In this document: in pieces, positions 8,395-18,305 of the stretch
Position numbering within the stretch: position 1 is the stretch's first letter
Layout of the letters: the number at the start of each line of letters is the position of its first letter
Origin: Rhodonellum psychrophilum GCM71 = DSM 17998
GTDB taxonomy: Bacteria; Bacteroidota; Bacteroidia; Cytophagales; Cyclobacteriaceae
Direction of reading: 5' to 3'
DNA length: 64,000 bases
NCBI RefSeq assembly: GCF_000381545.1
Contig: NZ_KB906678.1
Location: forward strand, 181,704 to 245,703
Made by a program: the position numbers and the translations under genes
The notes under the pieces: model-generated
Told to the model about the DNA's origin: nothing
The model's database searches: none
Seen by the model: the letters and a program-made list of their open reading frames with translations, nothing else

Positions 8395-10258
8395 TCGCTA
8401 TCAAAACCTCCTCTTCTTCCGAAATGATTTCTTTTTCAAGCTTCACCAATTCCTGCTCATGAGGAAGATTGGATTCAGGCGTGGCAGACAATGGAACAGT
8501 TTGCATGATAAAGTCTTCTTTCGCTCCAGGTTTGGAATAATCATAAGGCCATCTGTAAACAGAAGGGATTTCACCTGGCCAGTTACCATGCCCTGGATGC
8601 AAAGGAGTAGTCCACTCCAAAGTATTGGATCTCCATGGATTAAGGGAAGCTTTTCTTCCTCTGTACATGCTGTAGAAGAAGTTGAACAAGAAGATAAATT
8701 GAGCGACAAAGGTAAGAATAGCAGCAATGGAAATGAACATGTTCAAGTCAGTGTACATACTAGAGAATTCAAAGTTGGTCCAAGTGTAATATCTTCTTGG
8801 AAAACCAGCTATACCAATGTAGTGCATTGGGAAGAAGACTAAATAAACACCGATGAAAGTCAACCAAAAGTGGATATAACCCAATTTCGCATCCATCATC
8901 CTACCAAACATTTTCGGGAACCAATGATACACACCCGCCATCAATCCAAAGAAGGAGGCCGAGCCCATCACCAAGTGAAAATGTGCAACTACGAAATAAG
9001 TATCGTGCAATTGAATATCAATGGCAGAATTTCCCAAGAAAATACCCGTCAAGCCACCAGAGATAAAGAAAGAAACAAGACCAATTGAGAACAACATGGC
9101 AGGAGTGAAAATCAAGTTACCCCTCCAAAGTGTAGTCAAATAGTTGAATACTTTCACCGCTGATGGAATCGCAATAATCAAGGTCAAGAACATAAAAATC
9201 GAGCCCAAGAAAGGATTTAATCCTGACACGAACATATGATGCGCCCAAACAACGAAAGACAGTATAGTAATCCCCAACATGGAAATAATCATGGCTTTGT
9301 AACCAAAAATCGGCTTCCTTGAATTGGTTGCAATTACTTCTGAAGTGATACCCAAAGCAGGCAACAAAACGATGTATACCTCAGGATGGCCTAAGAACCA
9401 GAATAAATGCTGATAAAGCACAGCACTACCACCCGTGTTTGAAAGGGCTTCTCCACCGATGTAGATGTCAGATAAGTAGAAACTTGTACCAAAACTTCTG
9501 TCAAACACCAACAGTAAAGCGGCGGCAAACAAAACAGGGAAAGACAATAAACCAATCACTGCAGTCAAGAAAAATGACCATATCGTTAAAGGAAGCTTTG
9601 AAAAAGACATTCCCTTTGTTCTCAAGTTGATCACAGTCGTAATGTAATTGATACCACCCAATAGAGAGGAAGCAATAAAGAAAGTCATTGCAATCAACCA
9701 AAGTGTCATTCCCATTCCTGAACCAGGTATTGCTTGCTCAAGTGCGGACAAAGGTGGATAAACCACCCATCCACCTGCTGCTGGACCTGTTTCCAGAAAA
9801 AGAGAAATAAACATGATAACTCCGGAAATGAAGAAGAACCAATAGGATAACATATTCATGAATCCCGAGGCCATATCTCTTGCTCCAATCTGAAGAGGAA
9901 TAAGGAAATTGGAGAATGTCCCACTCAAGCCAGCTGTCAATACAAAGAAGACCATGATCGTCCCGTGCATTGTCACCAAAGCAAGATAGAATTCCGGATT
10001 CAATGCTCCGGTATCATCTATCCAACCTCCTAAAATTGGTTTTAAGAAGGACATGTCCATCTCTGGAAACCCTAGCTGAAGCCTGAAAAGAACAGATAAG
10101 AAACCTCCAATCAAAGCCCAGAAAATACCGGTGACCAAAAACTGCTTACCAATCATTTTATGATCAGTACTAAAGATGTATTTCGTTATGAAATTATCAT
10201 GGTGCTCATGATCATCATGGGCGGTAGCACTGTGTAAAGCGGATTGAGCTGTTGCCAT
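8375..10258 (-). CDS. ctaD: Cytochrome c oxidase subunit I (aa3-type, haem-copper)
   Basis: 627 residues with about twelve helices. The CuB ligand and crosslinked Tyr motif is LGHPEVY near 290, the other CuB ligands are in WAHHMFVSG near 337, and the haem a3 and haem a ligands are in DTYFVVAHFHLVMG near 420. FGYKAMI near 317 has the K-channel Lys, consistent with an A-family oxidase. It reduces O2 to water with proton pumping. It is preceded by subunit II (16-base gap) and overlaps ctaA. N-terminal His-rich residues (TAHDDHEHHDN) are an unremarkable extension. Confidence 0.97.
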   Translation of the reverse strand: MATAQSALHSATAHDDHEHHDNFITKYIFSTDHKMIGKQFLVTGIFWALIGGFLSVLFRLQLGFPEMDMSFLKPILGGWIDDTGALNPEFYLALVTMHGTIMVFFVLTAGLSGTFSNFLIPLQIGARDMASGFMNMLSYWFFFISGVIMFISLFLETGPAAGGWVVYPPLSALEQAIPGSGMGMTLWLIAMTFFIASSLLGGINYITTVINLRTKGMSFSKLPLTIWSFFLTAVIGLLSFPVLFAAALLLVFDRSFGTSFYLSDIYIGGEALSNTGGSAVLYQHLFWFLGHPEVYIVLLPALGITSEVIATNSRKPIFGYKAMIISMLGITILSFVVWAHHMFVSGLNPFLGSIFMFLTLIIAIPSAVKVFNYLTTLWRGNLIFTPAMLFSIGLVSFFISGGLTGIFLGNSAIDIQLHDTYFVVAHFHLVMGSASFFGLMAGVYHWFPKMFGRMMDAKLGYIHFWLTFIGVYLVFFPMHYIGIAGFPRRYYTWTNFEFSSMYTDLNMFISIAAILTFVAQFIFLFNFFYSMYRGRKASLNPWRSNTLEWTTPLHPGHGNWPGEIPSVYRWPYDYSKPGAKEDFIMQTVPLSATPESNLPHEQELVKLEKEIISEEEEVLIANESRES

Positions 10259-10274
10259 AATTTTAATAATTTAT

Positions 10275-11309
10275 TTATTTGTTTTCGCTGATCGATATTT
10301 CAGCCAATTCTTTTAATTCTGTAGGTAAATCGGCGACCAAAGAAGGGTTGTTGACAATATAAGGCTTCTGTTCAGCCAACCACTTTTTATATTCTGCCGG
10401 CTCTACCACCGTGATAACTTTTCTCATAGAAAAATGACCTCTTCCACAAACTTCAGTACAAGCGATCTCATATTCAAATTCTGGATCATTGAGTTCTGCA
10501 CGCATCTCCTCAGTTGTTTTGGTAGCTGTAAACCAGAATCTGGTTGGCATACCTGGAACCGCATCCATTTTCAGCCTCATGTGAGGGGCAAAAACAGAAT
10601 GCAGCACATCACGCGCCCTGATTTTGAAAATAACAGGCTCCCCTTTTGGGATAACCACAATCGGCGTATTGAAATCATCAAATGAATTTTTATCGGAGAA
10701 ATCCACACCCGAAACGTTAGTGGCATTGATCAGCCTATAATCATATTCACCCAAAACATTATCCATACCAGGGTATCTAACCTCCCAAGCAAACTGATAA
10801 CCCATGATTTCAACAACGTGTGCATTTTCTGGCGCTGGGCCAGTGATATCAGACCATGCTTTCCATCCACTGATGACCAACAATGCCAAAACTACTGCAG
10901 GAACTACTGTCCATATTACCTCAAGTCTATTGTTATGGGGGAAAAAGGCAGCTTTTCTTTTTTCATCGTATTGGTATTTGTAAGGAAACCAGAACAAAAG
11001 AATGTGTGTAATAATGAAAACTACACCAGTGACTGCCATGGTAATCCAAAACAATCTGTCTGTGATAACACCATGTTCAGAACCAATTGGAAGCTGATAA
11101 TTGTCAAACTCCTTGATTGAATACCAAGTCATTAACGCTCCAAATACCACCATAAAGGCAACAAATAAGAAAGCGTTAACTTTATTGCTGCCAGATGCGA
11201 TTTTTTTATCCGAGCCCTTCACTACCGTGACCAGGGTTTGGATTCTATATACCATCCAAACAATGGAGAGTAATAAAAGAATGCCTATTGCGATGAGAAA
11301 ACCGTACAT
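10275..11309 (-). CDS. ctaC: Cytochrome c oxidase subunit II with CuA site
   Basis: 344 residues. Three to four hydrophobic segments fill the first 150 residues, one or two more than the canonical two, and a periplasmic cupredoxin domain follows. CuA ligands are visible: the His in LHSVFAPHM near 238, Cys284 and Cys288 in CTEVC, His292 and Met295. No CxxCH is present, so it lacks the fused cytochrome c domain of caa3 oxidases and must take electrons from ActE or ActA or a soluble cytochrome. It lies directly behind actF, which couples the bc1-replacing complex to the oxidase. Confidence 0.95.
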   Translation of the reverse strand: MYGFLIAIGILLLLSIVWMVYRIQTLVTVVKGSDKKIASGSNKVNAFLFVAFMVVFGALMTWYSIKEFDNYQLPIGSEHGVITDRLFWITMAVTGVVFIITHILLFWFPYKYQYDEKRKAAFFPHNNRLEVIWTVVPAVVLALLVISGWKAWSDITGPAPENAHVVEIMGYQFAWEVRYPGMDNVLGEYDYRLINATNVSGVDFSDKNSFDDFNTPIVVIPKGEPVIFKIRARDVLHSVFAPHMRLKMDAVPGMPTRFWFTATKTTEEMRAELNDPEFEYEIACTEVCGRGHFSMRKVITVVEPAEYKKWLAEQKPYIVNNPSLVADLPTELKELAEISISENK

Positions 11310-11333
11310 AATGATCGTTTTATCAGATAAATA

Positions 11334-12623
11334 TTAAATGTGATGATGATAACTTTCCTCCAACATGGGGTGATTTTTTGGAACCAGATTGGCTTTGGCT
11401 AATCCTCCAAACACTACATAAGCAGCACCTGAAACATATACCAACAGCATTCCAATTTCAATAAATCCAATCCCTCCATTGTGTCCCAAAGTTCCCGGTT
11501 GTACCATTAAGAAGAAATCCATCCAATGACCAAATAGAATAAGAGAACAAATCAGTTTCAGAAATATCCCGTGTCTCTTTGAATCTCTTGTCATTAAAAC
11601 AAGGAAAGGAAGAACAAAGTTTAACCCTAGGTTTACAAAAATGAACGGTCCATATACATCGCTGGACAGTCTCTCAATAAAGTAAACAGACTCTTCGGGA
11701 ATGTTGGCATAATAGATCAACAAGAACTGGGAAAACCAGATGTAAGCCCAGAAGATCGAAAATCCGAATATAAATTTGCCAAGGTCATGTATATGGTTTT
11801 CATTGACCATCGGCAGATATCCCTTTTCTTTCAGGAAAATGGTAATCAAGGTAATCGCAGCAAGACCAGAAACAAACCAAGAAGAGAATACATACCAACC
11901 AAACATGGTGGAAAACCAATGTGTATCAATTGACATTACCCAATCCCAAGCAGAAACCGAAGAAGAAACAGCGAAGAAAATGATGAAAAATGCAGACCAT
12001 TTTCTGATGTTGTACCAATAATCGTTTCCACCATTCAGATCTTCTGCGTAGGATAGATTTTTCAATTTATTGAAGAAAAAGATCCAGAATCCAAAGAACA
12101 AGAACATCCTTACAATGTAAAAAACAGGGAAAGTTCCCTTGTCCATTGGCCAATAAAAGAAGCTGCCTTTTCCATCGATTATTTTATCATATTGAGCATC
12201 ATTTTTATCGAATAGATAACTATGTGTCCAATGAAACAAATCATGATTGGCAATGAAGAAAGTCACGATCATCAAGACACCAGCATAGGGAAGCCAATAT
12301 CCAAAAGAAAGTGGAACCCTCAAAAAACCGGTAGACCATCCTGCCTGCGCGGCATACTGAAGCGCAAAGAAGAAAACACCGATGATGGCGATACCAGTAA
12401 AATAAACATTATTGATCCAAAGGTTGGCATATAACCTTTGATACCAATGAAAGGCATGGCCTGCTCCCTCTTCGGCAGAATCGTGTCCACCTCCAAAAAT
12501 TGCCAAAACAACGCCAATGGCAAGCAATACCGCTCCAATCACCATGACGGTGAGTATGGATTTCTTAAAAGCCGATGTGAAATCGAATTTTTGATTTAAG
12601 TTATAGTTTGTAACGTGCGCCAT
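11334..12623 (-). CDS. actF: Alternative complex III subunit ActF
   Basis: 429 residues with about ten transmembrane helices, the quinol:cytochrome c oxidoreductase membrane subunit paralogous to ActC/NrfD. It has His-rich segments typical of this subunit (NHDLFHWTHSYLF at about 125-137) and a YHHHI C-terminus. In known ACIII structures ActF packs beside ActC and holds a possible proton path. It sits 2 bases after actE and 24 bases before ctaC, so complex III and IV genes form one transcription unit. Confidence 0.93.
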   Translation of the reverse strand: MAHVTNYNLNQKFDFTSAFKKSILTVMVIGAVLLAIGVVLAIFGGGHDSAEEGAGHAFHWYQRLYANLWINNVYFTGIAIIGVFFFALQYAAQAGWSTGFLRVPLSFGYWLPYAGVLMIVTFFIANHDLFHWTHSYLFDKNDAQYDKIIDGKGSFFYWPMDKGTFPVFYIVRMFLFFGFWIFFFNKLKNLSYAEDLNGGNDYWYNIRKWSAFFIIFFAVSSSVSAWDWVMSIDTHWFSTMFGWYVFSSWFVSGLAAITLITIFLKEKGYLPMVNENHIHDLGKFIFGFSIFWAYIWFSQFLLIYYANIPEESVYFIERLSSDVYGPFIFVNLGLNFVLPFLVLMTRDSKRHGIFLKLICSLILFGHWMDFFLMVQPGTLGHNGGIGFIEIGMLLVYVSGAAYVVFGGLAKANLVPKNHPMLEESYHHHI

Positions 12624-12625
12624 GA

Positions 12626-13252
12626 TTATTGCTTCTGGATTTCTTGTTTAACATAGTGAACGATTTTCCATCTTCTTTCTTGGGAAATCTGGGATCCATG
12701 AGGAAGCATTCTTCCTTTTCCTGCCGTGATTACGTGGAATATATGGCCTTCTGGAAGATTGATGTAAGCACCACCTTTTAGATTTGCCACTCCTCCAATC
12801 ACCTCACCGGCTTTGCCATCACCCTCTCCACCTAAACCATGGCAAGTGGAACAATATTGAATATACAGTTGCTGCCCTTCAGCCAAAACCTGATCATTGA
12901 ATTCCACAGGATTTTCAATCAAGGCCGCTTTTTCCAATTCAAATGCCTTTAAACGGTAAGGGAGTGTTCCATTATTGCTTCTTGGGACTGTATTGGCAAC
13001 AGGCTCTCTCATCGTCATTCCATGAGGATTGTTTGGATTACTGTTGTAAAACTCGCCTTTTTCATCTTCTCTCGTACTCAACCAACCTCCTTCTTCTTCA
13101 TTTCGGATTTGGGAAAGTGGCTCGTAAGCGATTGAATGATACATTTGAGGCGCAAATTCATAGCCTGGCTTTTCGCCCGATGCCCCACAAGAGGAAAGAC
13201 CAAAGGCCAAACCAAAAGAAGCAACTAAATTTATAGAATGTGTAAATTTCAT
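12626..13252 (-). CDS. actE: Alternative complex III subunit ActE, monohaem cytochrome c lipoprotein
   Basis: 208 residues. A type II signal peptide ends in LSSC (Cys22), so it is a lipoprotein facing the periplasm. One haem-binding motif, CSTCH near residue 135, with a downstream Met (RMLPHG near 184) as likely sixth ligand. It contains the conserved MREPVANTVPR segment of ACIII ActE proteins. It carries electrons from ActA to the terminal oxidase. Spacing to actD is 14 bases. Confidence 0.93.
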   Translation of the reverse strand: MKFTHSINLVASFGLAFGLSSCGASGEKPGYEFAPQMYHSIAYEPLSQIRNEEEGGWLSTREDEKGEFYNSNPNNPHGMTMREPVANTVPRSNNGTLPYRLKAFELEKAALIENPVEFNDQVLAEGQQLYIQYCSTCHGLGGEGDGKAGEVIGGVANLKGGAYINLPEGHIFHVITAGKGRMLPHGSQISQERRWKIVHYVKQEIQKQ

Positions 13253-13266
13253 ATTTTCAATATTAC

Positions 13267-13797
13267 CTATTCAAAACTTTTTTTATTCACTTCAGTAGCT
13301 CCTGTAGCTTTCAGGACATCTCCAATCGCCTCTTCTCCAAAGCCAGCATTGTTGGCAATATCGATGGCCATCACATGCTTGTCATCTGTGATTCTCAAAT
13401 CAAAGATTCTCGCTTGACCCCAAGGCTTTAAATTACTACTGATCATAAATACGCCAACCATACCGAATGCTGCCAATAAGACCGTCAATTCGAAAGTCAC
13501 AGGAACAAAATCCGGTATTGCAGCATAATCCTTACCTCCGATAATCATCGGCCAGTCAATTTTCATCATATAAAATTGCATCACCAAGGCCAAAGTAGTC
13601 CCCAATAACCCAAAGAAAAAGGCAGCTATCGGCAATCTACTTCTCTTGTAGCCAAGTACATCATCCAAACCGTGAACTGGGAATGGCGAATAAACTTCGT
13701 GGATTTTAACGCCACTTTCTCTCACTCTGGTAACAGCATCCAACAACACATCCTCATCATCATAAACACCGAGGACAAAATTCTTATCTCTTTCCAT
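13267..13797 (-). CDS. actD: Alternative complex III subunit ActD (DUF3341)
   Basis: 176 residues. An N-terminal ferredoxin-like cytoplasmic domain (VLGVYDDEDVLLDAVTRVRE) with the motif VYSPFPVHGLD near 35-46 is diagnostic for DUF3341/ActD. Two transmembrane helices follow (about 57-78 and 98-120). It has no cofactor and is structural in the complex. The gene is directly adjacent to actC, the last base of one touching the first of the other. Confidence 0.93.
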   Translation of the reverse strand: MERDKNFVLGVYDDEDVLLDAVTRVRESGVKIHEVYSPFPVHGLDDVLGYKRSRLPIAAFFFGLLGTTLALVMQFYMMKIDWPMIIGGKDYAAIPDFVPVTFELTVLLAAFGMVGVFMISSNLKPWGQARIFDLRITDDKHVMAIDIANNAGFGEEAIGDVLKATGATEVNKKSFE

Positions 13798-15161
13798 TAT
13801 TTATTAGCTTTTTGTGATGAAGACTTCACGATAGATTTAACCTCTGCCATGTTGATTACCGGGAAGAACTTGGCAAACAGCAAGAACAAGGTAAAAAACA
13901 ATCCAAAAGTAAAGAGGTAGATTCCCACATCCGCCCAAGTTGGATAAAACATTGCCCATGAAGAAGGCAGGTAATCCCTATGTAAGGAGGTTACAATAAT
14001 CACGAAACGCTCAAACCACATCCCGATATTTACTACCAAAGACAAAATGAAAGTAGCGACAATAGAAGTTCTGATTTTTTTGAACCAGAAAAGCTGAGGG
14101 GAAATCACATTACAAGTCATCATGGACCAATAAGCCCACCAATAAGGACCAGTTGCTCGGTTGATGAAAGCGTATTGCTCTGCTGCTACTCCTGAATACC
14201 AGGCTATGAAAAACTCAGTAATGTATGCAACACCCACGATTGAACCCGTGATGATGATGACAATATTCATCAATTCAATATGCCCGATGGTAATGTAGTC
14301 TTCCAAATGGAACATCTTTCTGGTGACAATCATCAGTGTCAACACCATCGCAAAGCCAGAGAAAATCGCTCCCGCCACGAAATATGGGGGGAAGATCGTC
14401 GTATGCCATCCAGGTATCACGGAAGTTGCAAAATCAAAGGATACAATCGTGTGAACAGAAAGCACCAATGGTGTTGCAAGACCCGCAAGAATCAAAGCCA
14501 CAGATTCGTACCTTGACCAAGTTTTGGCAGCTCCATCCCATCCAAAAGCCAAGGCTCCATAAATGGTTCTTCTCAAACCACTTGCTCTGTCTCTGATGGT
14601 TGCAAAGTCAGGAATTAGACCAATATACCAGAAAACCAATGAAACGGAAAAGTAGGTAGAGATCGCAAAAACGTCCCAGAGGAGCGGTGAATTGAAATTC
14701 ACCCAAAGTGAACCGAAAGTATTTGGAAGAGGAAGTGCCCAATAAGCACCCAACCAAGGTCTTCCCATGTGAATGACCGGGAACATGGCGGCACAAATAA
14801 CAGCAAAAATTGTCATTGCTTCCGCTGCCCTATTGATGGCCATTCTCCATTTTTGTCTGAACAACAATAAAACTGCTGAGATCAGGGTTCCGGCGTGACC
14901 GATACCTACCCACCAAACGAAGTTGGTGATATCCCAAGCCCAACCTACGGTTTTATTGAGTCCCCACATGCCTATACCTTCCCAAAGGGTGGCAACAAGC
15001 GCAATGCTTCCTAACAACAATATACCCACCGAAAACAAAAGTCCAAGAATCCAGCCTAAACTGGGCTTCCCTTCCACCTGTCTCGAAACATCATGAGTAA
15101 CGTCTTTTAAGGTTTTACCGCCCGTAATTAGGGGCTCGCGTATGGATGAAGTAACCTGCAT
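13797..15161 (-). CDS. actC: Alternative complex III subunit ActC (NrfD/PsrC-like quinone-binding membrane subunit)
   Basis: 454 residues with ten predicted helices of the NrfD/polysulfide reductase membrane anchor family. It is expected to hold the menaquinol site under the iron-sulfur arm of ActB. Conserved His/Asp positions include HMGRPW near 131, [11 protein letters not shown] near 220 and [12 protein letters not shown] near 238, all characteristic of ActC. Gap to actB is 18 bases. Length is normal for ACIII. Confidence 0.95.
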   Translation of the reverse strand: MQVTSSIREPLITGGKTLKDVTHDVSRQVEGKPSLGWILGLLFSVGILLLGSIALVATLWEGIGMWGLNKTVGWAWDITNFVWWVGIGHAGTLISAVLLLFRQKWRMAINRAAEAMTIFAVICAAMFPVIHMGRPWLGAYWALPLPNTFGSLWVNFNSPLLWDVFAISTYFSVSLVFWYIGLIPDFATIRDRASGLRRTIYGALAFGWDGAAKTWSRYESVALILAGLATPLVLSVHTIVSFDFATSVIPGWHTTIFPPYFVAGAIFSGFAMVLTLMIVTRKMFHLEDYITIGHIELMNIVIIITGSIVGVAYITEFFIAWYSGVAAEQYAFINRATGPYWWAYWSMMTCNVISPQLFWFKKIRTSIVATFILSLVVNIGMWFERFVIIVTSLHRDYLPSSWAMFYPTWADVGIYLFTFGLFFTLFLLFAKFFPVINMAEVKSIVKSSSQKANK

Positions 15162-15179
15162 ATCTTATAAAATTGTTAT

Positions 15180-18100
15180 TTACGCTTCTTTTTTGTCCTT
15201 ATTTCTGATCTTGGTAAAATACCAAACGTTAGGGCTCACATTGATTTCTTCCAAAACGTGGAAAGCCCTTTCTTCATTGACCTCCTTTATGGCAGAAATT
15301 GAATCTTCCTGAATTTTCAGCATCTGAGAGACTTTACTTTCCATGTCGTTCATGTCACCGAATACGAGTGCATCCGTTGGACAAGCTACAGCACAAGCCA
15401 CATTGATCTCACCATCCACGATTTTTCTGCTTTCACGTTTGGCTGTCAGTTTACCTGATTGGATTCTTTGCACACACATTGTACATTTTTCCATCACACC
15501 TCTTGCCCTTACGGTCACATCTGGATTCAATACCATTTTACCCAAATCATTGTTTTGGGCAACGTTTACGGTTGCAAAATCTTTATTGTCGTGGTATTTA
15601 AACCAGTTGAATCTCCTCACTTTATACGGACAGTTGTTTGCACAATACCTTGTACCGATACACCTGTTGTAGGTCATTTGATTGAGACCTTCGGAAGAGT
15701 GGGTTGTCGCAGAAACTGGGCAAACCGTCTCACAAGGTGCATTGTTACAATGCTGACACATCATGGGCTGGAAAACAACCTCAGGATTTTCTGCGGCGAT
15801 TTCCAATGCTTTGTTGTCACCAGCTTCGGCATCGGAGCTATAGTATCTGTCGATCCTGATCCATGCCATTTCTCGTCGGTTCAAGACTTCTTGCTTGCCT
15901 ACCACTGCGACGTTGTTTTCCACCTGACAAGCGACTGTACATGCGCCACAGCCGATACAAGAATTCATGTCAATGGCTAGTCCCCAGTGGTGCTGGCTGT
16001 ATTGGTGTCCTTTCCAAAGGGAAATTTTAGATGGCTTCACAAATTCACCATCTTTGTACACTTTTGGTTGGTATCTGCCTGCGAAGGCATCTTCCTTGTA
16101 TTCCCCAAGTGTTGATTCCTGAACAACAAACGACCTGTCCATATAGGTTTGGTGCGTTTGGGTCTGTGCTATTTTATAAGAACCTGAAGTCAACTCAATG
16201 CTGACCCCTTCGGTAATGTCAAAATTCACGAAGCCTTTGGAAGCATCTAACAATTCATATGCATTGACTCCAATTCCATTGGCTACACGTCCACCTTTGG
16301 TACGACCATAACCCAATGCCAATCCTACTGTGCCGTTTGCTTGGCCTGGCTGAACCAATACCGGAACTGTCAATGTTTTTCCTCCAATGACAATATTTGC
16401 AGTTTTGGTAGCTCCTTCGGACATTTTAAGTCCGTTTTCAACCGCCCATTTCTGAGAAACGGTCAGGTAGTTGTCCCAAGTAGCCTTTGATATTGGATCT
16501 GACATTTCCTGAAGCCAAGGATTGTTGGCGAATACGCCATTTCCAATCCCTACTTTGGCATACATCGCCAATTCAGTTCCTGCATTATCGCCTTTGTAAG
16601 CGGCCGCAACAGCCGAAGCCGCTGAGGAGATGTCTGCTACACCTGCAATAGGTGCAGATTCAGTCTCAATAGTGAGGACCCCATTGTGCAATGATCCATC
16701 CCAAAACTGCTGGAAATCGGAAACTTCGGATTGTGTTTCGAAGAAGGATGTTCTCCAGTTTGCCTGTAAGAAATCATAATAATTCGTTGCTGCCCCAGCC
16801 CAGGCGAGGAAAGAATCTTGGGCTTGTCTGGTATCGAAAAGTGGGGAAATAGTTGGCTGGGCCAAGCTATATTCACCTTTTCTAGGATTGAAATCATTCC
16901 AAGACTCCAAATAATGATGATCTGGTGCCAAATACTGCACCAAGGATGCAGTTTCGTTCAAGGTTTCACTCGTAGATACTGAAACTTTTGCTTTGGCAAT
17001 ACCATCTGCAAGGACGGCTCCATTGGCAAAGTCATATACTGGATTACAGTTGTAGAAAACAATCCCGCCAACTCTTCCTGCATTAAGATCCAAAAGCAAT
17101 TGGTTCATTTTGGCATCATCGCCTTTTCTAAAATTCGAAGGTCTTGAAAAATCAACGGTTACTCCGTTGTTTCCGAGAAGATCATTGATTCCGTTGACTA
17201 CTACCTGCACGTTTGGATCATTTGATCCAGAGATCACGATTGATTTGCCTCTATTGGCCCAAAGTTCCTGAGCAGCTTTTTCCAAATGATCGATCGCTAC
17301 TGGAGCAGCAGCATAAGTGGTGGCTCCTGCAGATTTTGCAATTGCATTGTATAAAGCCATAATAGCCAATCCACTTTGGGATGGTTTGATAGCAGTTCTA
17401 TAATCAGCATTTGCACCAGTCAAAGAAAGGTTGGACTCAAACTGAAAATGCCTGGACATTACAGGCTTCTCCTTGGTTATTTTCCTGCCTTTACTGTATT
17501 GTTTGGCGAATTCGATTGGAGAAATCCATGTTCCCAAAAAGTCCGCTCCAAAATTCACGATAACACTTGCTTTCTCAAAATTGTAAGTAGGCAAAATGGC
17601 AGTACCATAAACTATTTCCGCTGCTTTGGTGATGCCATAGCTAGAAAGCGGATCATAGGCAATTACCTCGGCCCCACCAAAAGCGTCTGAAAATAGTTTC
17701 AGGGACTTTTCAGTGGAAGGGGAAAGAACTGTATTGGTTACTATTTTGACTACACCAGCACCGGCAAGTTTAGCTTTCAACTGGGCATCCAATGTTGTCC
17801 AATCGGTTTTTTCTCCATTGATATGAGGTCCGGAAAGACGCTCTTTATCGTATAAAGTAAGTACTGAGGATTCTACGATCGCATTTACACCACCTTGATT
17901 GATGGGCGAGAGCTTATTTCCATCAATTTTGATAGGCCTTCCTTCTCTTGTTTTCACCACAATGGAAGCATAATCACCTCCTGAGGAAAATGTAGATGCG
18001 TAGAAATTAGGAATGGATGGATTGATGTCCACCGGCTTGTTCACATATGGGATCGCTTTCCTGATAGGAGCTTCGCAGGAGGCCAAAGAGGCTGCTGCAA

Positions 18101-18266
18101 GACTAAATCCCATCAATTTAAGGAAATCCCTTCTGGTAGATCCGGTTTCTTCAGAATTGTTGGTTGGTAAGTAACCAGGGAATTCTTTATCGGCATGCTT
18201 CACAAACTCGGGATCGTTTGTCAATTGCTCCAATCCTTTCCAGTATGTCTTTTTATTTTCCTTCAT
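15180..18266 (-). CDS. actB: Alternative complex III subunit ActB (molybdopterin-oxidoreductase-like plus 4Fe-4S ferredoxin domain)
   Basis: 1028 residues. The N-terminal TAT-variant export signal STRRDFLKLMGFSLAAASLA is at about 43-62 and ends in a lipobox-like ASC. A long domain (about 80-740) resembles molybdopterin oxidoreductases; in known ACIII complexes this domain carries no Mo cofactor. The C-terminal domain has four Cys clusters: CIGCGACTVAC near 780, CQHCNNAPCETVC near 850, CIGTRYCANNC near 878 and CTMCVQR / CAVACPTDA near 935-970. These fit three [4Fe-4S] plus one [3Fe-4S] clusters. It takes electrons from the quinol site in ActC and passes them to ActA. Confidence 0.96.
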   Translation of the reverse strand: MKENKKTYWKGLEQLTNDPEFVKHADKEFPGYLPTNNSEETGSTRRDFLKLMGFSLAAASLASCEAPIRKAIPYVNKPVDINPSIPNFYASTFSSGGDYASIVVKTREGRPIKIDGNKLSPINQGGVNAIVESSVLTLYDKERLSGPHINGEKTDWTTLDAQLKAKLAGAGVVKIVTNTVLSPSTEKSLKLFSDAFGGAEVIAYDPLSSYGITKAAEIVYGTAILPTYNFEKASVIVNFGADFLGTWISPIEFAKQYSKGRKITKEKPVMSRHFQFESNLSLTGANADYRTAIKPSQSGLAIMALYNAIAKSAGATTYAAAPVAIDHLEKAAQELWANRGKSIVISGSNDPNVQVVVNGINDLLGNNGVTVDFSRPSNFRKGDDAKMNQLLLDLNAGRVGGIVFYNCNPVYDFANGAVLADGIAKAKVSVSTSETLNETASLVQYLAPDHHYLESWNDFNPRKGEYSLAQPTISPLFDTRQAQDSFLAWAGAATNYYDFLQANWRTSFFETQSEVSDFQQFWDGSLHNGVLTIETESAPIAGVADISSAASAVAAAYKGDNAGTELAMYAKVGIGNGVFANNPWLQEMSDPISKATWDNYLTVSQKWAVENGLKMSEGATKTANIVIGGKTLTVPVLVQPGQANGTVGLALGYGRTKGGRVANGIGVNAYELLDASKGFVNFDITEGVSIELTSGSYKIAQTQTHQTYMDRSFVVQESTLGEYKEDAFAGRYQPKVYKDGEFVKPSKISLWKGHQYSQHHWGLAIDMNSCIGCGACTVACQVENNVAVVGKQEVLNRREMAWIRIDRYYSSDAEAGDNKALEIAAENPEVVFQPMMCQHCNNAPCETVCPVSATTHSSEGLNQMTYNRCIGTRYCANNCPYKVRRFNWFKYHDNKDFATVNVAQNNDLGKMVLNPDVTVRARGVMEKCTMCVQRIQSGKLTAKRESRKIVDGEINVACAVACPTDALVFGDMNDMESKVSQMLKIQEDSISAIKEVNEERAFHVLEEINVSPNVWYFTKIRNKDKKEA

Positions 18267-18305
18267 TTTATATTCAAGAAAAGTAGTTTCTTAATTGATT
18301 TATAA